The notes under the pieces were generated by a model. That model saw only the letters and a list, made by a program, of their open reading frames with translations. It was not told the DNA's origin and ran no database searches. Below are positions 22,688 to 31,106 of a stretch of DNA of 35,641 nt, one piece after another; positions within the stretch are counted from its first letter, which is position 1, and each line of letters begins with the position of its first letter. The DNA comes from Micrococcales bacterium (GTDB lineage Bacteria; Actinomycetota; Actinomycetes; Actinomycetales; Cellulomonadaceae), in the NCBI GenBank assembly GCA_009777345.1, contig WRMB01000038.1, forward strand, positions 1 through 35,641, in the 5' to 3' direction. The translations under genes and the position numbers were made by a program.

Positions 22688-25138
22688 ATGTCGTTCACTG
22701 CAGTCACTGCTCGGCCTGGTGGTGCTGCCGCGTCGCCTCGTGAGTGGTGGCAGGTGTGGGCCGAGCGTCGGGCCCGATGGATGGACGAGCACCCGGGGGC
22801 GGCCCGGCGGGTGCGGCGGGTGCGGACAGTCCTGGCCTGGTTGATGCCAGTGTACCTGCTGGTGGTGGTCGTGGTGATGCCCGACGTCCGGGCGGGGATG
22901 CGGGTGTGGCTGGGGACTTTGTGGGTCGTCGTGGCCTGGTTCTTCGTCGCACGAACGAAGACTTTGACCTGGTCAGGCTATATGCGGTTCCTCTCCGCCT
23001 GCGTGGTGTGGTCGATGGCTGTCGGTGCGACGCTGCGGACAGTATCGGCCGACCTGGGCGGGATGGCTGGTCTGGGTCAGGGCGCGGTCACGTTCGTGGC
23101 CGGGATTAGCGAAGAGGCGTTGAAGGTCGCCCCGGTGGTGTTGCTGGCCGTGCTGGCCCCACGGCGGGTGTCACGGTTCGCGGCGGTCGACTTCGTGCTG
23201 CTGGGCCTGGTGTCGGGGGCGGCGTTCGAGGCCGTGGAAGAGGCGGTACGACGCACCCACTGGGTCACCAACGACAACAAGGGCCTGGTGGCTCTGCTGT
23301 ACGACGTGGACAGCAACGGTATCCCTGTCGACTACGTCCACTACGGGCTGTGGCCGATCCCGACCGAGCTGACGGGTACCGCGGCGTGGACCGGCGACCC
23401 GGTGACGTTCGCCGGGCACGCCATGACCACCGCCCTAGTCTGCGGGGCGGCCGGGCTGGGTGTGGTGGCCTGGCGGGCCGTGCGGACTAGGTCGTCGTTG
23501 GCCCGGGTCGTGGTGCGGCCGGTCGGGCTGGTCGTACCCGTGGTGGCGCTGGTCACGATGATGTCGGACCACCTGGCCTGCAACGCCCGGCTGCACACCG
23601 GGGACGCCTGGCTGGCCGACGGTTCGGCGGTGCCGTGGTGGTTGCAGGTCCCCTGGCAGTGGTTCGGCCAGGCCCAGTACCGCCCGGCAGGGTTCGTGCT
23701 GCTGTTCGTGGTGTGTCTGGCCGTGGACGCCTTCCGCCTGGCGGCCCGTCCCGCGACCAGCCTGGTACCCGGCCCGGCCTGGGCGTGGGTAGCCCGGGCC
23801 GGGGCCGGGCTGGCCGCCTGGCACGCCCGCAGCAGGTGGCCTGGCCGGGCGCTTGCCGCCTCGCTGAACGCCGCTCTGGCCCTGGTTTGGATCACCGGCC
23901 GCGACCTAGGGCAGACGGTCCTGGCCCACACCCGCGACCCCGGCGAGACCCGCCTGACTGCCGCCCGGCGTGCCGCCACCGCGGTCTCGGCCCAGCGCAC
24001 CGCCCGTGAAGCCGGTATGGAGCACCACCACGCCGGGCCGGTCCACCCCTGGTGCCTCCGGCTGGTCGCGATTGGGCTGTTGGCCGGTCTGCTGGTAGCC
24101 GCCCTGGTCCTGGCCCCCCACCTGGCCGAGGGCACCGGACCGAACATGCGCGACGGCTGGTCCTGGCTGGCCGGGCTGCTCGACGCCATCACCCGCTGGT
24201 GGGACTCCCTGACACCGGGCCAGAAGATAGTCGTCGCCGTCGCGGTTGGGTTCGTCGTCGCTGCCGTACCAGGACTGTCTTTCGGTGCGGCATTCTGGAT
24301 CGCCGGGGTAGCGACCTGGGGCCTGGAGCACCACGCCGGTATCAAGACCTTCGCCCGCGACCCCGCCAAGGCCACCGGCGACTACTTCGCCAACGCCACC
24401 CCCGGCCAGCTGGCCCTGGACGGCCTAGACCTGGTCCTGACCGCCATACCCGTCGGCGTCGGCGCCACCACCGGACGAGCCACCCGCCAGGCCACCCGCG
24501 AGTTCATCGACAACCCAGCAGTCTTCCGTGCCCAACGCCGCGCCATGATGGACGACACCGGCGCGTCCTCGGTCGAGTTTTTCCTCAACCTGCAACGCCA
24601 GGGGCCAGCTCTGTCCACACCGGAGTTCGCCACGTTCTCCAGCTCCCAGGTCCGGATGTACGAGAGTCTCAGTCAGCGGATCCCAGACCTGAAGCCGAGG
24701 TTCGACGGCAGCGCGTTCAACTGGCAGAACTACTCCAGGTACGACGTCATGGAGTTGCGGGTCACCCGCCCTGACGGAGGGCCGCTGCGGGCCCTGGACT
24801 CGGCCGACCTGGGCGGCGACCTGGTCTCCCGCAAAGGCACCCAGCTCGCAGAGGTCAGTGTCGGCCGGGCCCGCGATGTCGTCAACGAGGTCCCCCGCAA
24901 CTACAAGCCCGGTGCCGACAAGATTACCATTGCCGACACCCAGCTGAACCGGCTCCAGCTCGAACGCTTCGGTTATGAGGACATCATTGGGCGACCACTG
25001 GAGGGACGGATGGTGCTGGAAGTGCCGGTGCAGAACCTGCAAGTGCCGCAAGAGATTATCGAGTTGGCCACGAGGCAGAACGTGATCATCCGTGACGTTC
25101 TCGGGCACGTTTACACCCTACGAGGAGGAACCCCGTGA
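22688..25138 (+). CDS. PrsW-type intramembrane protease fused to toxin-like C-terminus
   Basis: An 816-residue multipass membrane protein. Residues 45-350 match PrsW glutamic-type intramembrane proteases: SEEALK with E142, E143 and K146, a second acidic helix FEAVEEAVRR (E181, E184, E185), FAGHAMTTAL (H244) and MMSDHLA (H295). A second hydrophobic block follows (about 455-475, 513-545). After a pretoxin-like segment (HHAGIKTFARDPAKATGDYF, DLVLTAIPVGVGATTGRATR), a soluble C-terminus of about 200 residues (RAQRRAMMDDTGASSVEFFL to the end) carries no motif I can name. The layout, variable soluble tail plus overlapping small downstream gene, is that of a polymorphic toxin; the protease could release the tail. 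ATG 22688 has GGAGG six bases upstream. Confidence 0.75.
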   Translation: MSFTAVTARPGGAAASPREWWQVWAERRARWMDEHPGAARRVRRVRTVLAWLMPVYLLVVVVVMPDVRAGMRVWLGTLWVVVAWFFVARTKTLTWSGYMRFLSACVVWSMAVGATLRTVSADLGGMAGLGQGAVTFVAGISEEALKVAPVVLLAVLAPRRVSRFAAVDFVLLGLVSGAAFEAVEEAVRRTHWVTNDNKGLVALLYDVDSNGIPVDYVHYGLWPIPTELTGTAAWTGDPVTFAGHAMTTALVCGAAGLGVVAWRAVRTRSSLARVVVRPVGLVVPVVALVTMMSDHLACNARLHTGDAWLADGSAVPWWLQVPWQWFGQAQYRPAGFVLLFVVCLAVDAFRLAARPATSLVPGPAWAWVARAGAGLAAWHARSRWPGRALAASLNAALALVWITGRDLGQTVLAHTRDPGETRLTAARRAATAVSAQRTAREAGMEHHHAGPVHPWCLRLVAIGLLAGLLVAALVLAPHLAEGTGPNMRDGWSWLAGLLDAITRWWDSLTPGQKIVVAVAVGFVVAAVPGLSFGAAFWIAGVATWGLEHHAGIKTFARDPAKATGDYFANATPGQLALDGLDLVLTAIPVGVGATTGRATRQATREFIDNPAVFRAQRRAMMDDTGASSVEFFLNLQRQGPALSTPEFATFSSSQVRMYESLSQRIPDLKPRFDGSAFNWQNYSRYDVMELRVTRPDGGPLRALDSADLGGDLVSRKGTQLAEVSVGRARDVVNEVPRNYKPGADKITIADTQLNRLQLERFGYEDIIGRPLEGRMVLEVPVQNLQVPQEIIELATRQNVIIRDVLGHVYTLRGGTP

Positions 25139-25845
25139 TCTTACAACCGGCCTACACCAGCATGTGGTCTGGCGGAGAGCCGCTGGACGACATCTGGTGG
25201 GACGAGGACAAGGCCCGGGCGGTCTATGAACAACCCGGAGGGCCCGGAGGCATGATGGCCATCGACGGATCCCGCATGACCGGCAACGAGATCTACTACT
25301 GGCACTGCCGGTGGGAGCTCAGCTTCGGTCCGACCGGTGCCAGTGCGCAGTGGCGGGACGAGTACGGCACCCAACTGCGGTCGTCGTACTACAAGACGAT
25401 CGACGGACGGTGGTTCCTCAGCTCTGTGAGCGACTGGACCTACCCACCAAACCCCCCACCGGTCCGCAGTCTCGGCCGGACGCACTGGGACCAAGACCAG
25501 TTCGATACGTACCAGCGGCTGCTGTTCGAGCCCGACGGGAGGATCACGATCCATGCCCGGGCCGCTGGCGACCGTACGCTCCACGTGGGCAGGTCGACCG
25601 GGAACACCATGACGTCGTTGTGGATGGACATTCCCGGGTTCAAGCAGTGGGACGACATGCTCAACCCGGCCAACGGGCTGTGGGCCGACGACCCCGCACT
25701 GGACCGCGGCTTAGCCCGGTACTGGGAACTAGAACCCGCACCGACCACCAGCACCAACTCGTGGCAAGACGTGCGCGACCAGCTCGGCCCAGCCGGACAG
25801 ATGCGACAGGCCCCACCTGGATCGGCGGCGCACGGTCAGCCATGA
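25135..25845 (+). CDS. Putative immunity protein for the PrsW-toxin
   Basis: A 236-residue soluble, Trp/Tyr-rich acidic protein whose GTG overlaps the toxin stop (GTGA), the usual toxin-immunity coupling. Blocks visible are MTGNEIYYWHCRWELSFGPT, YKTIDGRWFLSSVSDWTYPP and LWMDIPGFKQWDDMLNPANG. No signal peptide, membrane helix or known family. Two TTA codons (25141, 25714 region), rare in this genome, hint at foreign origin. Immunity function is inferred from position only; it might instead be a second toxin component. Confidence 0.55.
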   Translation: MILQPAYTSMWSGGEPLDDIWWDEDKARAVYEQPGGPGGMMAIDGSRMTGNEIYYWHCRWELSFGPTGASAQWRDEYGTQLRSSYYKTIDGRWFLSSVSDWTYPPNPPPVRSLGRTHWDQDQFDTYQRLLFEPDGRITIHARAAGDRTLHVGRSTGNTMTSLWMDIPGFKQWDDMLNPANGLWADDPALDRGLARYWELEPAPTTSTNSWQDVRDQLGPAGQMRQAPPGSAAHGQP

Positions 25846-25870
25846 ACGATCCAGTCGAGAGAATATGTCG

Positions 25871-26024
25871 ATGACCACGATCAGGTTCTACAGCGCCAAC
25901 GGGGACTACAGGTGCTTCTCTAATTTTTCGCTGCACCCCGCTGGTCGACGGTGCGCTGTACGCCACGGCGGAACAGTGTGCATGGCACACGAGTCTAGAG
26001 AGCTGCTGGCCGGGCTGGACCTGA
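25871..26024 (+). pseudogene. Frameshifted NADAR-domain remnant
   Basis: The frame from ATG 25871 reads TTIRFYSANGDYRCFSNFS, matching the N-terminus of NADAR/YbiA proteins (FYS..DYG.FSNF). After about 25936 the match continues only in another frame: PLVDGALYATAEQCAW, corresponding to the family's VDG..W.T.EHYFQA with its conserved Glu. That frame stops at 26024, well short of the normal 150-180 residues. NADAR proteins are N-glycosidases acting on ADP-ribosylated guanine or riboflavin intermediates. The gene is broken by a frameshift and truncated where flank X and hairpin C begin. Confidence 0.7.
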
Positions 26025-26050
26025 CCTTCGGCCGCGCTCGCTGGGAAGTC

Positions 26051-26095
26051 CACGGCGACCTCCTCGGCGGGCGAGGGCCGTTCGGTGAGCTCGCT
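26051..26095 (+). repeat. Flank X, copy at C
   Basis: Left flank of hairpin C; its reverse complement matches 21090-21134 beside hairpin A. It also forms the 3' part of the open frame that reads through the NADAR remnant. Confidence 0.7.
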
Positions 26096-26169
26096 CCACG
26101 AGGTCGTTCATAGATCACATAGTCGTTCAGTTGTCTGAACGACTATGTGATCTATGAACGACCTCGTGG
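26096..26169. repeat. Long hairpin repeat, copy C
   Basis: 35-bp perfect arms (26096-26130, 26135-26169) around loop TTGT. ACATAG replaces ACAAAG of copies A and B and the opposite arm carries the matching change (CTATGT for CTTTGT). It has both flanks X and Y, so it looks like the complete element. It lies between the NADAR remnant and the convergent SDR gene. Confidence 0.9.
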
Positions 26170-26206
26170 CCTCTGGGAGGTGGGTGCTGTGGTCAGACGG
26201 CCGACC
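26170..26206 (+). repeat. Flank Y, copy at C (SDR 3' end)
   Basis: Matches 21984-22020 at 35 of 37 positions in direct orientation. Contains the stop codon (26193-26195) and last codons of the SDR gene, so this is presumably the native copy. Confidence 0.8.
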
Positions 26207-26942
26207 AGCCGCCGTCGTTGGCCAGGACGGCGCCGGTGACGTTCGTCGAGTCGTCGGACAGCAGCCAGGCGATCGAGGCGGCCAGCTGTTCGGGCTGGGC
26301 CACACCGGGGACGACGACCTGCATGAACGGGCCGAGGACCTCACCGGCCAGGGCCGACTTGAACTCGGCCTGGATATTGGTCGCCACGGCGCCCGGCGCG
26401 ACGACGTTGACGCGGATGCCTTTCTTGCCGTACATCACCGCGGAGTTCTTGCTCAGGCCGATGACGGCGTGCTTCGACGCGGTGTAGGCGGCGCCGGCGG
26501 CCGAGCCGCGCAGCCCGGCTTCGCTGGCGACGTTGACGATGGAACCGGTGCCGGCCTCCAGCATGCCCGGCAGCACCGCGGCCATCAGCTTGGCCGTGGC
26601 GGTGAGGTTGACGGCCAGGACGAAGTCCCACTGTTGCCAGTCGATCTCGTGGGCGGGCTGGAACGAGTCCATGACACCGGCCACGTTGGCCAGGCCCTGC
26701 ACCGGGCCGTCCGCGGCGGCGACGATCTTCGCGATGTCGTCGTCCTGCCTGATATCGCCGGCCACCGTGACGATGTCGAGCGACGGGTGCTCGGCCTTCA
26801 GCTCGTCCAACCGGTCGGCCACGACATCGGCGGCGACGACCCGGCCGCCCTCGGCCGCCACCCGGACCGCGGTGGCCTTGCCGATACCCGAGCCCGCCCC
26901 GGTGACGATGACGGTCTGGCCTGCGAATCGTGCTGCGCTCAT
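26193..26942 (-). CDS. SDR-family oxidoreductase
   Basis: A 249-residue classical short-chain dehydrogenase/reductase. The cofactor loop is TGAGSGIGKA (15-24), the catalytic Ser is in VNVASEAGL and the YxxxK motif in YTASKHAVIGLSK; NVAG is also present. The acidic residue after strand 2 (AADVV) suggests preference for NAD over NADP. Substrate is unknown. AAAGGA six bases before ATG 26942 supports the start. The C-terminus (GGWSAV) and stop lie in repeat flank Y, but the length is normal, so the gene appears intact. Confidence 0.9.
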   Translation of the reverse strand: MSAARFAGQTVIVTGAGSGIGKATAVRVAAEGGRVVAADVVADRLDELKAEHPSLDIVTVAGDIRQDDDIAKIVAAADGPVQGLANVAGVMDSFQPAHEIDWQQWDFVLAVNLTATAKLMAAVLPGMLEAGTGSIVNVASEAGLRGSAAGAAYTASKHAVIGLSKNSAVMYGKKGIRVNVVAPGAVATNIQAEFKSALAGEVLGPFMQVVVPGVAQPEQLAASIAWLLSDDSTNVTGAVLANDGGWSAV

Positions 26943-27079
26943 GGAAAGTCCTTTCTCGTCTGTGCTCCCCGCACCGTCGAGACTCGTCCGTCGTCTCGAC
27001 CAGGTGCCCAGAGCCGGGAGCCACCCTAACAAGCGATCCGTCACCCTCCGGGGCGGACCCGCGAGCTAGGCTGCCGGTC

Positions 27080-27751
27080 GTGACGCTGCTGCTGGCCTCG
27101 GCCTCTCCCGCCCGGCTGGACACCCTGCGTGCCGCCGGGTTCGACCCGTCGGTGCGGGTCTCCGCCGTCGACGAGGACCAGGTGCTGGCCGCCGCTGGAC
27201 CGCTGGCCCCGGCCGATGCGGTGCTGCTGCTGGCCCGGGCCAAGGCCGAGGCGGTGGCTCGGGAGGTGACCGGTGTCGTCGTGCTGGGCTGCGACTCGAT
27301 GCTGGAGCTCGACGGGACCGTCTACGGCAAACCCGCCGACGCTGCCGAGGCTGTCGCCTGGTGGCGGACCATGCGCGGACGCTCCGGCGTCCTGCACACC
27401 GGGCACTGGTTGGTCGACACCCGCCCGGCGACCGTGGGTTGCCTTTCCCAAAAAGCACCCGACGGCCAGAGGTCGCCTGCCGGCACCGGACGCCAGGCCA
27501 CGATCGGCGCGACGGCGTCGGCTGTGGTGCACTTCGCGGACCTCACCGACGCCGAGATCGACGCCTACGTCGCCACCGGCGAACCCCTGCGGGTGGCTGG
27601 TGCGTTCACCATCGACGGGCGGGGCGGGCCGTTCGTCGAACGCATCGACGGCGACCCGCACACCGTCGTCGGGGTGTCCCTGCCCCTGCTGCGTCGCCTG
27701 CTGGCCAGCCTCGGGGTGACGCTGCCCGAGCTGTGGTCGGCGTCGGGCTGA
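27080..27751 (+). CDS. maf: Maf-family nucleotide pyrophosphatase
   Basis: A 223-residue Maf/YhdE-type protein, a house-cleaning pyrophosphatase acting on non-canonical or pyrimidine NTPs. Family blocks are LLLASASPARLDTLRAAGF, LGCDSMLELDG, YGKPADAAEA and VAGAFTIDGRGGPFVERIDGDPHTVVGVSLPLL. Residues about 119-139 (VGCLSQKAPDGQRSPAGTGR) form an insert not usual at this beta-turn; the DNA (about 27435-27495) has a run of A's and a short inverted repeat. Start is GTG 27080. A 105-bp gap leads to the carboxylase gene, and the maf-carboxylase linkage is common in actinobacteria. Confidence 0.9.
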   Translation: MTLLLASASPARLDTLRAAGFDPSVRVSAVDEDQVLAAAGPLAPADAVLLLARAKAEAVAREVTGVVVLGCDSMLELDGTVYGKPADAAEAVAWWRTMRGRSGVLHTGHWLVDTRPATVGCLSQKAPDGQRSPAGTGRQATIGATASAVVHFADLTDAEIDAYVATGEPLRVAGAFTIDGRGGPFVERIDGDPHTVVGVSLPLLRRLLASLGVTLPELWSASG

Positions 27752-27856
27752 GGAAACTGACAAATCCCCCGGCGGGCGTCTTGGCGCCGGGCACAGACTT
27801 GGCCGGACCAAGACCCGGTCTGACCGATCTGGGCCTGGGCCGCGCTACCGTGAGCC

Positions 27857-29620
27857 GTGCCCCTCACCACTGTTCTTATCGCCAACCGCGGGGAGATCGC
27901 GGTCCGGATCGTTCGGGCCTGCCGGGACGCCGGGCTGCGCTCGGTCGCGGTGTACGCCGAGACCGACCGGGACGCCCTGCACGTCCGCCTCGCCGACGAG
28001 GCGTACTCCCTGGGAGGCACCCGGCCGGCCGATACCTACCTCGACGTCGCCAAGCTGCTGGACGTGGCCCGCCGCTCCGGTGCCGACGCCGTCCACCCCG
28101 GGTACGGGTTCCTGGCCGAGAACGCCGCCTTCGCCCAGGCCGTCATCGACGCCGGGCTGGTCTGGGTCGGTCCGCCGCCCGCCGCTATCGAGGCGCTGGG
28201 CGACAAGGTCTCGGCCCGTCACATCGCCCAGCGCGCTGGGGCGCCGCTGGTCCCAGGCACGCCCGACCCGGTATCGGACGTCGCGCAGATCCACGCCTTC
28301 GCCGCCGAGCATGGTCTGCCCGTGGCGATCAAGGCGGCCTTCGGCGGGGGCGGACGCGGGCTCAAGGTCGCCCGCACCGTCGAGGCGATCGACGAGGCCT
28401 ACGCCTCCGCGGTCCGGGAGGCGACGGTCGCCTTCGGCCGGGGCGAGTGCTTCGTCGAGCGCTACCTGGACCGGCCCCGGCACGTCGAGACCCAGTGCCT
28501 GGCCGACGCGCACGGCGGTGTCGTCGTGGTGTCGACCCGGGACTGCTCGTTGCAGCGCCGCCACCAGAAGCTGGTCGAGGAGGCGCCCGCACCGTACCTC
28601 ACCGCCGAGCAGGAACGGCTGCTGGTCGAGGCATCGGCGGCGATCCTGCGCGAGGCGGGCTATATCGGCGCCGGGACGTGCGAGTTCCTGATCGGCACCG
28701 ACGGGACCGTGTCGTTCCTGGAGGTCAACACCCGGCTGCAGGTCGAGCACCCGGTGTCGGAGGAAGTCACCGGTCTGGACCTGGTGCGCGAACAGCTGCG
28801 GATCGCGGCGGGCGAACCGCTGGGCTACGACCAGGTCACCACCCGCGGACACGCCATCGAGCTGCGGATCAACGGCGAGGACCCGGCCGTGGGCTTCCTG
28901 CCCGCCCCCGGCCGGATCACCAGGCTGCGGCTGCCGGCCGGGCCGGGCGTGCGGGTGGACTCCGGGGTGGTCGAGGGCGACACCGTCGGCGGGGTGTTCG
29001 ACTCGCTGCTGCTCAAGCTCATCGTCACCGGCGCCGACCGGCCGCAGGCCGTGGCCCGGGCCCGGCGGGCGCTGGACGAGCTCGAGATCGAGGGCGTGGC
29101 CACCGTGGCCGCGTTTCATCGGGCGGTGCTGCGTGATCCGGCGTTCGTCCCCGCGGGCGACGAGCCGTTCAGCGTGTACACCTGCTGGATCGAGGAGGAG
29201 TTCGCCGACCGGCTGGCTGGCCTGGCCCCGGCCCCCACCGTCGACCCGGAGCCCGACGAGACCGACCTGGAACGGGTGGTCGTCGAGGTCGCCGGCAAAC
29301 GGCTGGAGGTCGTGCTGCCCGCGTCGCTGGCCGCGGTCCGGCCCGGCCCCGGCCCGCGGCCTCGCCCGCCGATCCGCCGGACCGCCCCCCGGGCGGCCGG
29401 TGGTGGCAACGCCCTGACCTCGCCCATGCAGGGCACCATCGTCACGGTGGCCGTCGCCGAGGGTGACCAGGTGGCCCAGGGTGATCTCGTCGTCGTCCTC
29501 GAAGCCATGAAGATGGAGCAACCTCTGGTCGCCCACCGCGCGGGCACCATCACCGGTCTGTCCACCCAGCCCGGGTCGGCCGTCTCCGCCGGTTCCCTGA
29601 TCTGCGAGATCACCGACTGA
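27857..29620 (+). CDS. Acetyl/propionyl-CoA carboxylase alpha chain
   Basis: A 587-residue biotin carboxylase fused to biotin carboxyl carrier protein, as in actinobacterial acyl-CoA carboxylases (AccA3/BccA). The N-terminal domain has [34 protein letters not shown], the ATP-grasp glycine loop [13 protein letters not shown] and [20 protein letters not shown]. The carrier domain ends with [10 protein letters not shown]552 is the biotinylation site. It carboxylates biotin with ATP and bicarbonate for malonyl-CoA or methylmalonyl-CoA synthesis with a separate beta subunit, not in this window. Start GTG 27857, just before the first conserved strand. Confidence 0.95.
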   Translation: MPLTTVLIANRGEIAVRIVRACRDAGLRSVAVYAETDRDALHVRLADEAYSLGGTRPADTYLDVAKLLDVARRSGADAVHPGYGFLAENAAFAQAVIDAGLVWVGPPPAAIEALGDKVSARHIAQRAGAPLVPGTPDPVSDVAQIHAFAAEHGLPVAIKAAFGGGGRGLKVARTVEAIDEAYASAVREATVAFGRGECFVERYLDRPRHVETQCLADAHGGVVVVSTRDCSLQRRHQKLVEEAPAPYLTAEQERLLVEASAAILREAGYIGAGTCEFLIGTDGTVSFLEVNTRLQVEHPVSEEVTGLDLVREQLRIAAGEPLGYDQVTTRGHAIELRINGEDPAVGFLPAPGRITRLRLPAGPGVRVDSGVVEGDTVGGVFDSLLLKLIVTGADRPQAVARARRALDELEIEGVATVAAFHRAVLRDPAFVPAGDEPFSVYTCWIEEEFADRLAGLAPAPTVDPEPDETDLERVVVEVAGKRLEVVLPASLAAVRPGPGPRPRPPIRRTAPRAAGGGNALTSPMQGTIVTVAVAEGDQVAQGDLVVVLEAMKMEQPLVAHRAGTITGLSTQPGSAVSAGSLICEITD

Positions 29621-29633
29621 GCAGCGACTTGGC

Positions 29634-30176
29634 CTACTTGCGGGAGTACTTCTCGCCGTCGAGCGTCAGCGTGTCACCGCTGCAGCTGAAGTCGGTCTCA
29701 CCCTCGTTCATGCTGCCGAAGCCGAAACCGAAGTCCGGGTCGTCGGACCGCTCCTCGCTGTTGATCGTGGTCGAACCCGTCAGGTCGCTCACCTTGATCG
29801 TGCCGTCCGACACCGAGTAGTCGCCCTCGAAGGCGACCGCAAAGTCCACGGCCTCGGTGTAGTCGGTCTCCGGGACGGTCCACGTGATGTCGAGGCTGGC
29901 CGTGCCGTCGTCGAACGTCAGCGCGAAGTCGAACGCGCCGCCCAACGACTCGATCGAGTCGACGCCGTACTCCGACATGTTCACCAGTTCCCACGAGCCG
30001 ACCAGGCAGGAGGCGCCGCCGGTACCGCGCTCGGTCGCGTCCGACCCGTCGTCCGCGGGGGCGGTGCTGGAGTCCGCGTCCGCCCGGGGGGTGTCGTCGA
30101 GGCTTTCGCCCTGGTCGCAGCCAGCCAGGAGGGCGAGGACGAGGAGAGGCGCACAGAGTAACGTGCTGTGACGCAT
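29634..30176 (-). CDS. Lipocalin-like lipoprotein, family member 1
   Basis: A 180-residue lipoprotein: signal peptide, lipobox LAGC (Cys20), acidic Ser/Asp linker to about residue 55, then a domain starting CLVGSWELVN and ending DFSCSGDTLTLDGEKYSRK. The same plan (CLxGSW ... FSCSxDxLTxD) recurs in the genes at 31107 and 31932; the paired Cys probably form a disulfide. It resembles lipocalin-like or META-like beta-barrels, but no ligand can be named. It converges with the carboxylase gene, 13 bp away. Confidence 0.8.
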   Translation of the reverse strand: MRHSTLLCAPLLVLALLAGCDQGESLDDTPRADADSSTAPADDGSDATERGTGGASCLVGSWELVNMSEYGVDSIESLGGAFDFALTFDDGTASLDITWTVPETDYTEAVDFAVAFEGDYSVSDGTIKVSDLTGSTTINSEERSDDPDFGFGFGSMNEGETDFSCSGDTLTLDGEKYSRK

Positions 30177-30294
30177 GTGTTTCCTTGTCTGCTAGGTGTG
30201 GTGCCACTGGTGATGCGGACGGCACGTCTGGCCAGGGTACAGAACCCGGACGGCGTCGGACGGTCTCGGCCACGGTCGTGCCGTGGACCAGGGC

Positions 30295-30945
30295 TCAGCC
30301 GTCGGCGCGCAGGGCGTCGGTGACGGAGGTCTCCCGCGGGCCGGGGTAGGTCGGCGACTGGTTCGTCGTCACGTCCCACCAGGCCTTCCAGGAAGCGGGC
30401 AGCTCGCGCAGGTGGTACGACACCGACCGCTGCCACTGTGCCCCGCGGGCCGGGACCCCGACGCCCTGGGTGTCCATCCCGGCCGCGCGGCACAGGTACG
30501 TCGCCCGGGGCAGGTGGTAGTCCTGGGTGACGAGCACCGCCTCGGTGACGCCGAACACCTCGACGGCCCGCACGCAGGTGTCGTGGGTGCTGAAACCGGC
30601 GTAGTCGAGCACCACCCGGTCGCGCGGCACGCCGTGGTCCACCAGCCAGTCGGCCATCACCGTCGGTTCGTCGTAGCCGACCCGGCCGTTGTCCCCGGAG
30701 ACCAGCAGCACGGAGACGGTGCCGGCCTCGTACAGCTGCTGTGCCGCCTCCAGCCGGTAGCGCAGGTAGGCCGACGGGCGGCCGTCCGGGCGGACCCCGG
30801 CACCGAACACGACCGCGACCGGTGCTGGCGCGGCGTCGTCGAGCGCCACGGCGTGCTGCCCCCTCGTCTGCACCCAGACCATCGGCCCGGCCACGCCGAG
30901 CAGCACCAGCACCGCCGCGCCGAGGAACCACCACCGTCGTCTCAC
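30295..30945 (-). CDS. YdcF/SanA-family (DUF218) membrane protein
   Basis: A 216-residue protein with one N-terminal membrane helix (FLGAAVLVLLGVAGPMVWV) and a DUF218 domain outside: AVVFGAGVRPDGRPSAYLRYRLEAA, LLVSGDNGRVGYDEP, VLDYAGFSTHDTCVRA and LVTQDYHLPRATYL. E. coli SanA of this family affects envelope permeability to vancomycin; the biochemical activity is unsettled. GTG start. It is divergent from the lipoprotein at 31107 across 161 bp. Confidence 0.85.
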   Translation of the reverse strand: MRRRWWFLGAAVLVLLGVAGPMVWVQTRGQHAVALDDAAPAPVAVVFGAGVRPDGRPSAYLRYRLEAAQQLYEAGTVSVLLVSGDNGRVGYDEPTVMADWLVDHGVPRDRVVLDYAGFSTHDTCVRAVEVFGVTEAVLVTQDYHLPRATYLCRAAGMDTQGVGVPARGAQWQRSVSYHLRELPASWKAWWDVTTNQSPTYPGPRETSVTDALRADG

Positions 30946-31037
30946 CCGAGCGAGACTACCGGCGGTCCGGGCTGGTACCTAGGTGCTTCCCTGGGAACAT
31001 CCGTGGGGGGCTCGGTACTCTAAAGAGGGTCGTCGCG

Positions 31038-31057
31038 CCTCGGTATCGGCACCGAGG
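31038..31057. promoter_or_regulatory. Short inverted repeat in lipoprotein leader
   Basis: CCTCGGT and ACCGAGG form a 7-bp inverted repeat with a 6-base spacer, 50 bp before the lipoprotein start at 31107. It may be an operator or an mRNA leader hairpin. Confidence 0.3.
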
Positions 31058-31106
31058 ACCGACCGGCGTGCGGTATCCATGCTGGCCCCGAGACAAGGAA
31101 TGACCC

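Noticed and set aside
21018..26169. Hairpin copies as a CRISPR array or attachment sites
   Set aside because: Spacing between copies is kilobases, with genes between, and there is no integrase or cas gene; the units are palindromes with shared flanks rather than regular repeats.
27361..29136. A 591-codon plus-strand frame over maf and the carboxylase
   Set aside because: Different frame from two well-conserved enzymes; translation is Arg/Pro/Gly-rich without motifs.
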